A DNA stretch of 11,618 nucleotides from Candidatus Mcinerneyibacteriota bacterium (GTDB lineage Bacteria > AUK180 > JAQVHJ01), in contig DAOVMD010000051.1 of NCBI GenBank assembly GCA_030630935.1, forward strand, positions 1 to 11,618, written 5' to 3'. Positions 11,596 to 11,618 of this stretch are shown in pieces. The notes beneath the pieces were generated by a model that was not told the origin of the DNA, searched no databases, and worked only from the letters and a program-made list of their open reading frames with translations. The position numbers and the translations under genes were made by a program. Position 1 is the first letter of the stretch; each line of letters opens with the position of its first letter.

Positions 11596-11618
11596 GTATT
11601 GTTAGCATTTAATACAGT

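Larger units (their letters stand above)
10929..11618. other. 690-bp right-end region without a credible gene, rich in hairpins
   Basis: Open frames here are short and lack ribosome binding sites. Structures in order: TGAACC/GGTTCA (11038-11058); a compound stem GGGC..AAGA/TCTT..GCCC (11059-11086); AAGTTTC/GAAACTT (11122-11141); TGAA-loop hairpins; a tRNA-like fragment; and two long palindromes near the edge. The next gene presumably lies beyond the window. Confidence 0.65.

Overview
The window is AT-rich bacterial DNA with standard stop codons and unusually long intergenic stretches: roughly a quarter of the bases lie outside genes. Consensus sigma70-type promoters are easy to read. The combination of a WG-repeat protein, an LVIVP-type propeller protein with a YPNP-type C-terminal sorting/FlgD-like domain, and a pseudopilin-like head on a membrane anchor suggests a Gram-negative bacterium. 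An uncultured candidate phylum (FCB/Cloacimonadota/WOR-3/Riflebacteria-like) is plausible, but the lineage cannot be fixed from this sequence. No housekeeping gene usable for phylogeny is present.

Layout. A partial minus-strand gene (1-110) diverges from an ABC-F ATPase gene (741-2333). Their two promoters and 5' leaders are copies of one another: an 87-bp inverted repeat about 87% identical, with a 35-nt exact block that begins at the predicted transcription start and contains a four-codon mini-ORF (Met-Glu-Ile-Asn-stop). Then come a small unknown gene (2969-3301), a secreted LVIVP propeller protein (3402-5819), and an apparent two-gene operon of an anchored pseudopilin-like protein (5883-6335) and a secreted WG-repeat protein (6357-8024). 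A decayed copy of the WG gene's signal-peptide region follows (8030-8086). Next is a minus-strand GxxExxY (PDDEXK_3) nuclease-fold gene (8206-8610) enclosed by 31-bp terminal inverted repeats made of 9-bp iterons. The last genes are a signal-anchored small protein (8952-9461) and a zinc-ribbon/one-TM protein (9954-10928). The final 690 bp have no credible gene but are dense in hairpins and hold a broken tRNA-Asn-like sequence.

Repeats. The intergenic DNA is a mosaic of short dispersed elements: a ~95-bp repeat (three copies plus one partial inverted copy), 9-11-bp iteron arrays ending in CCCTGTNAA, GAGCGAAGCGAG motifs, a C/G hairpin with a T6 loop, TGAA-loop hairpins, and long T-rich tracts. 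The iteron ends of the solo arrays match those bounding the GxxExxY cassette, so one mobile or amplifying system may account for much of the non-coding DNA.

How the parts work together. The envelope or secreted genes (3402, 5883, 6357, 8952, 9954) look like a loosely clustered surface set. Two of them (8952, 9954) share almost the same promoter. The ABC-F gene and its divergent partner look co-regulated through the duplicated leader, in contrast to the 10-22-nt leaders of four other genes here. The most interesting candidates are that duplicated leader and the TIR-bounded nuclease cassette with its dispersed iterons.
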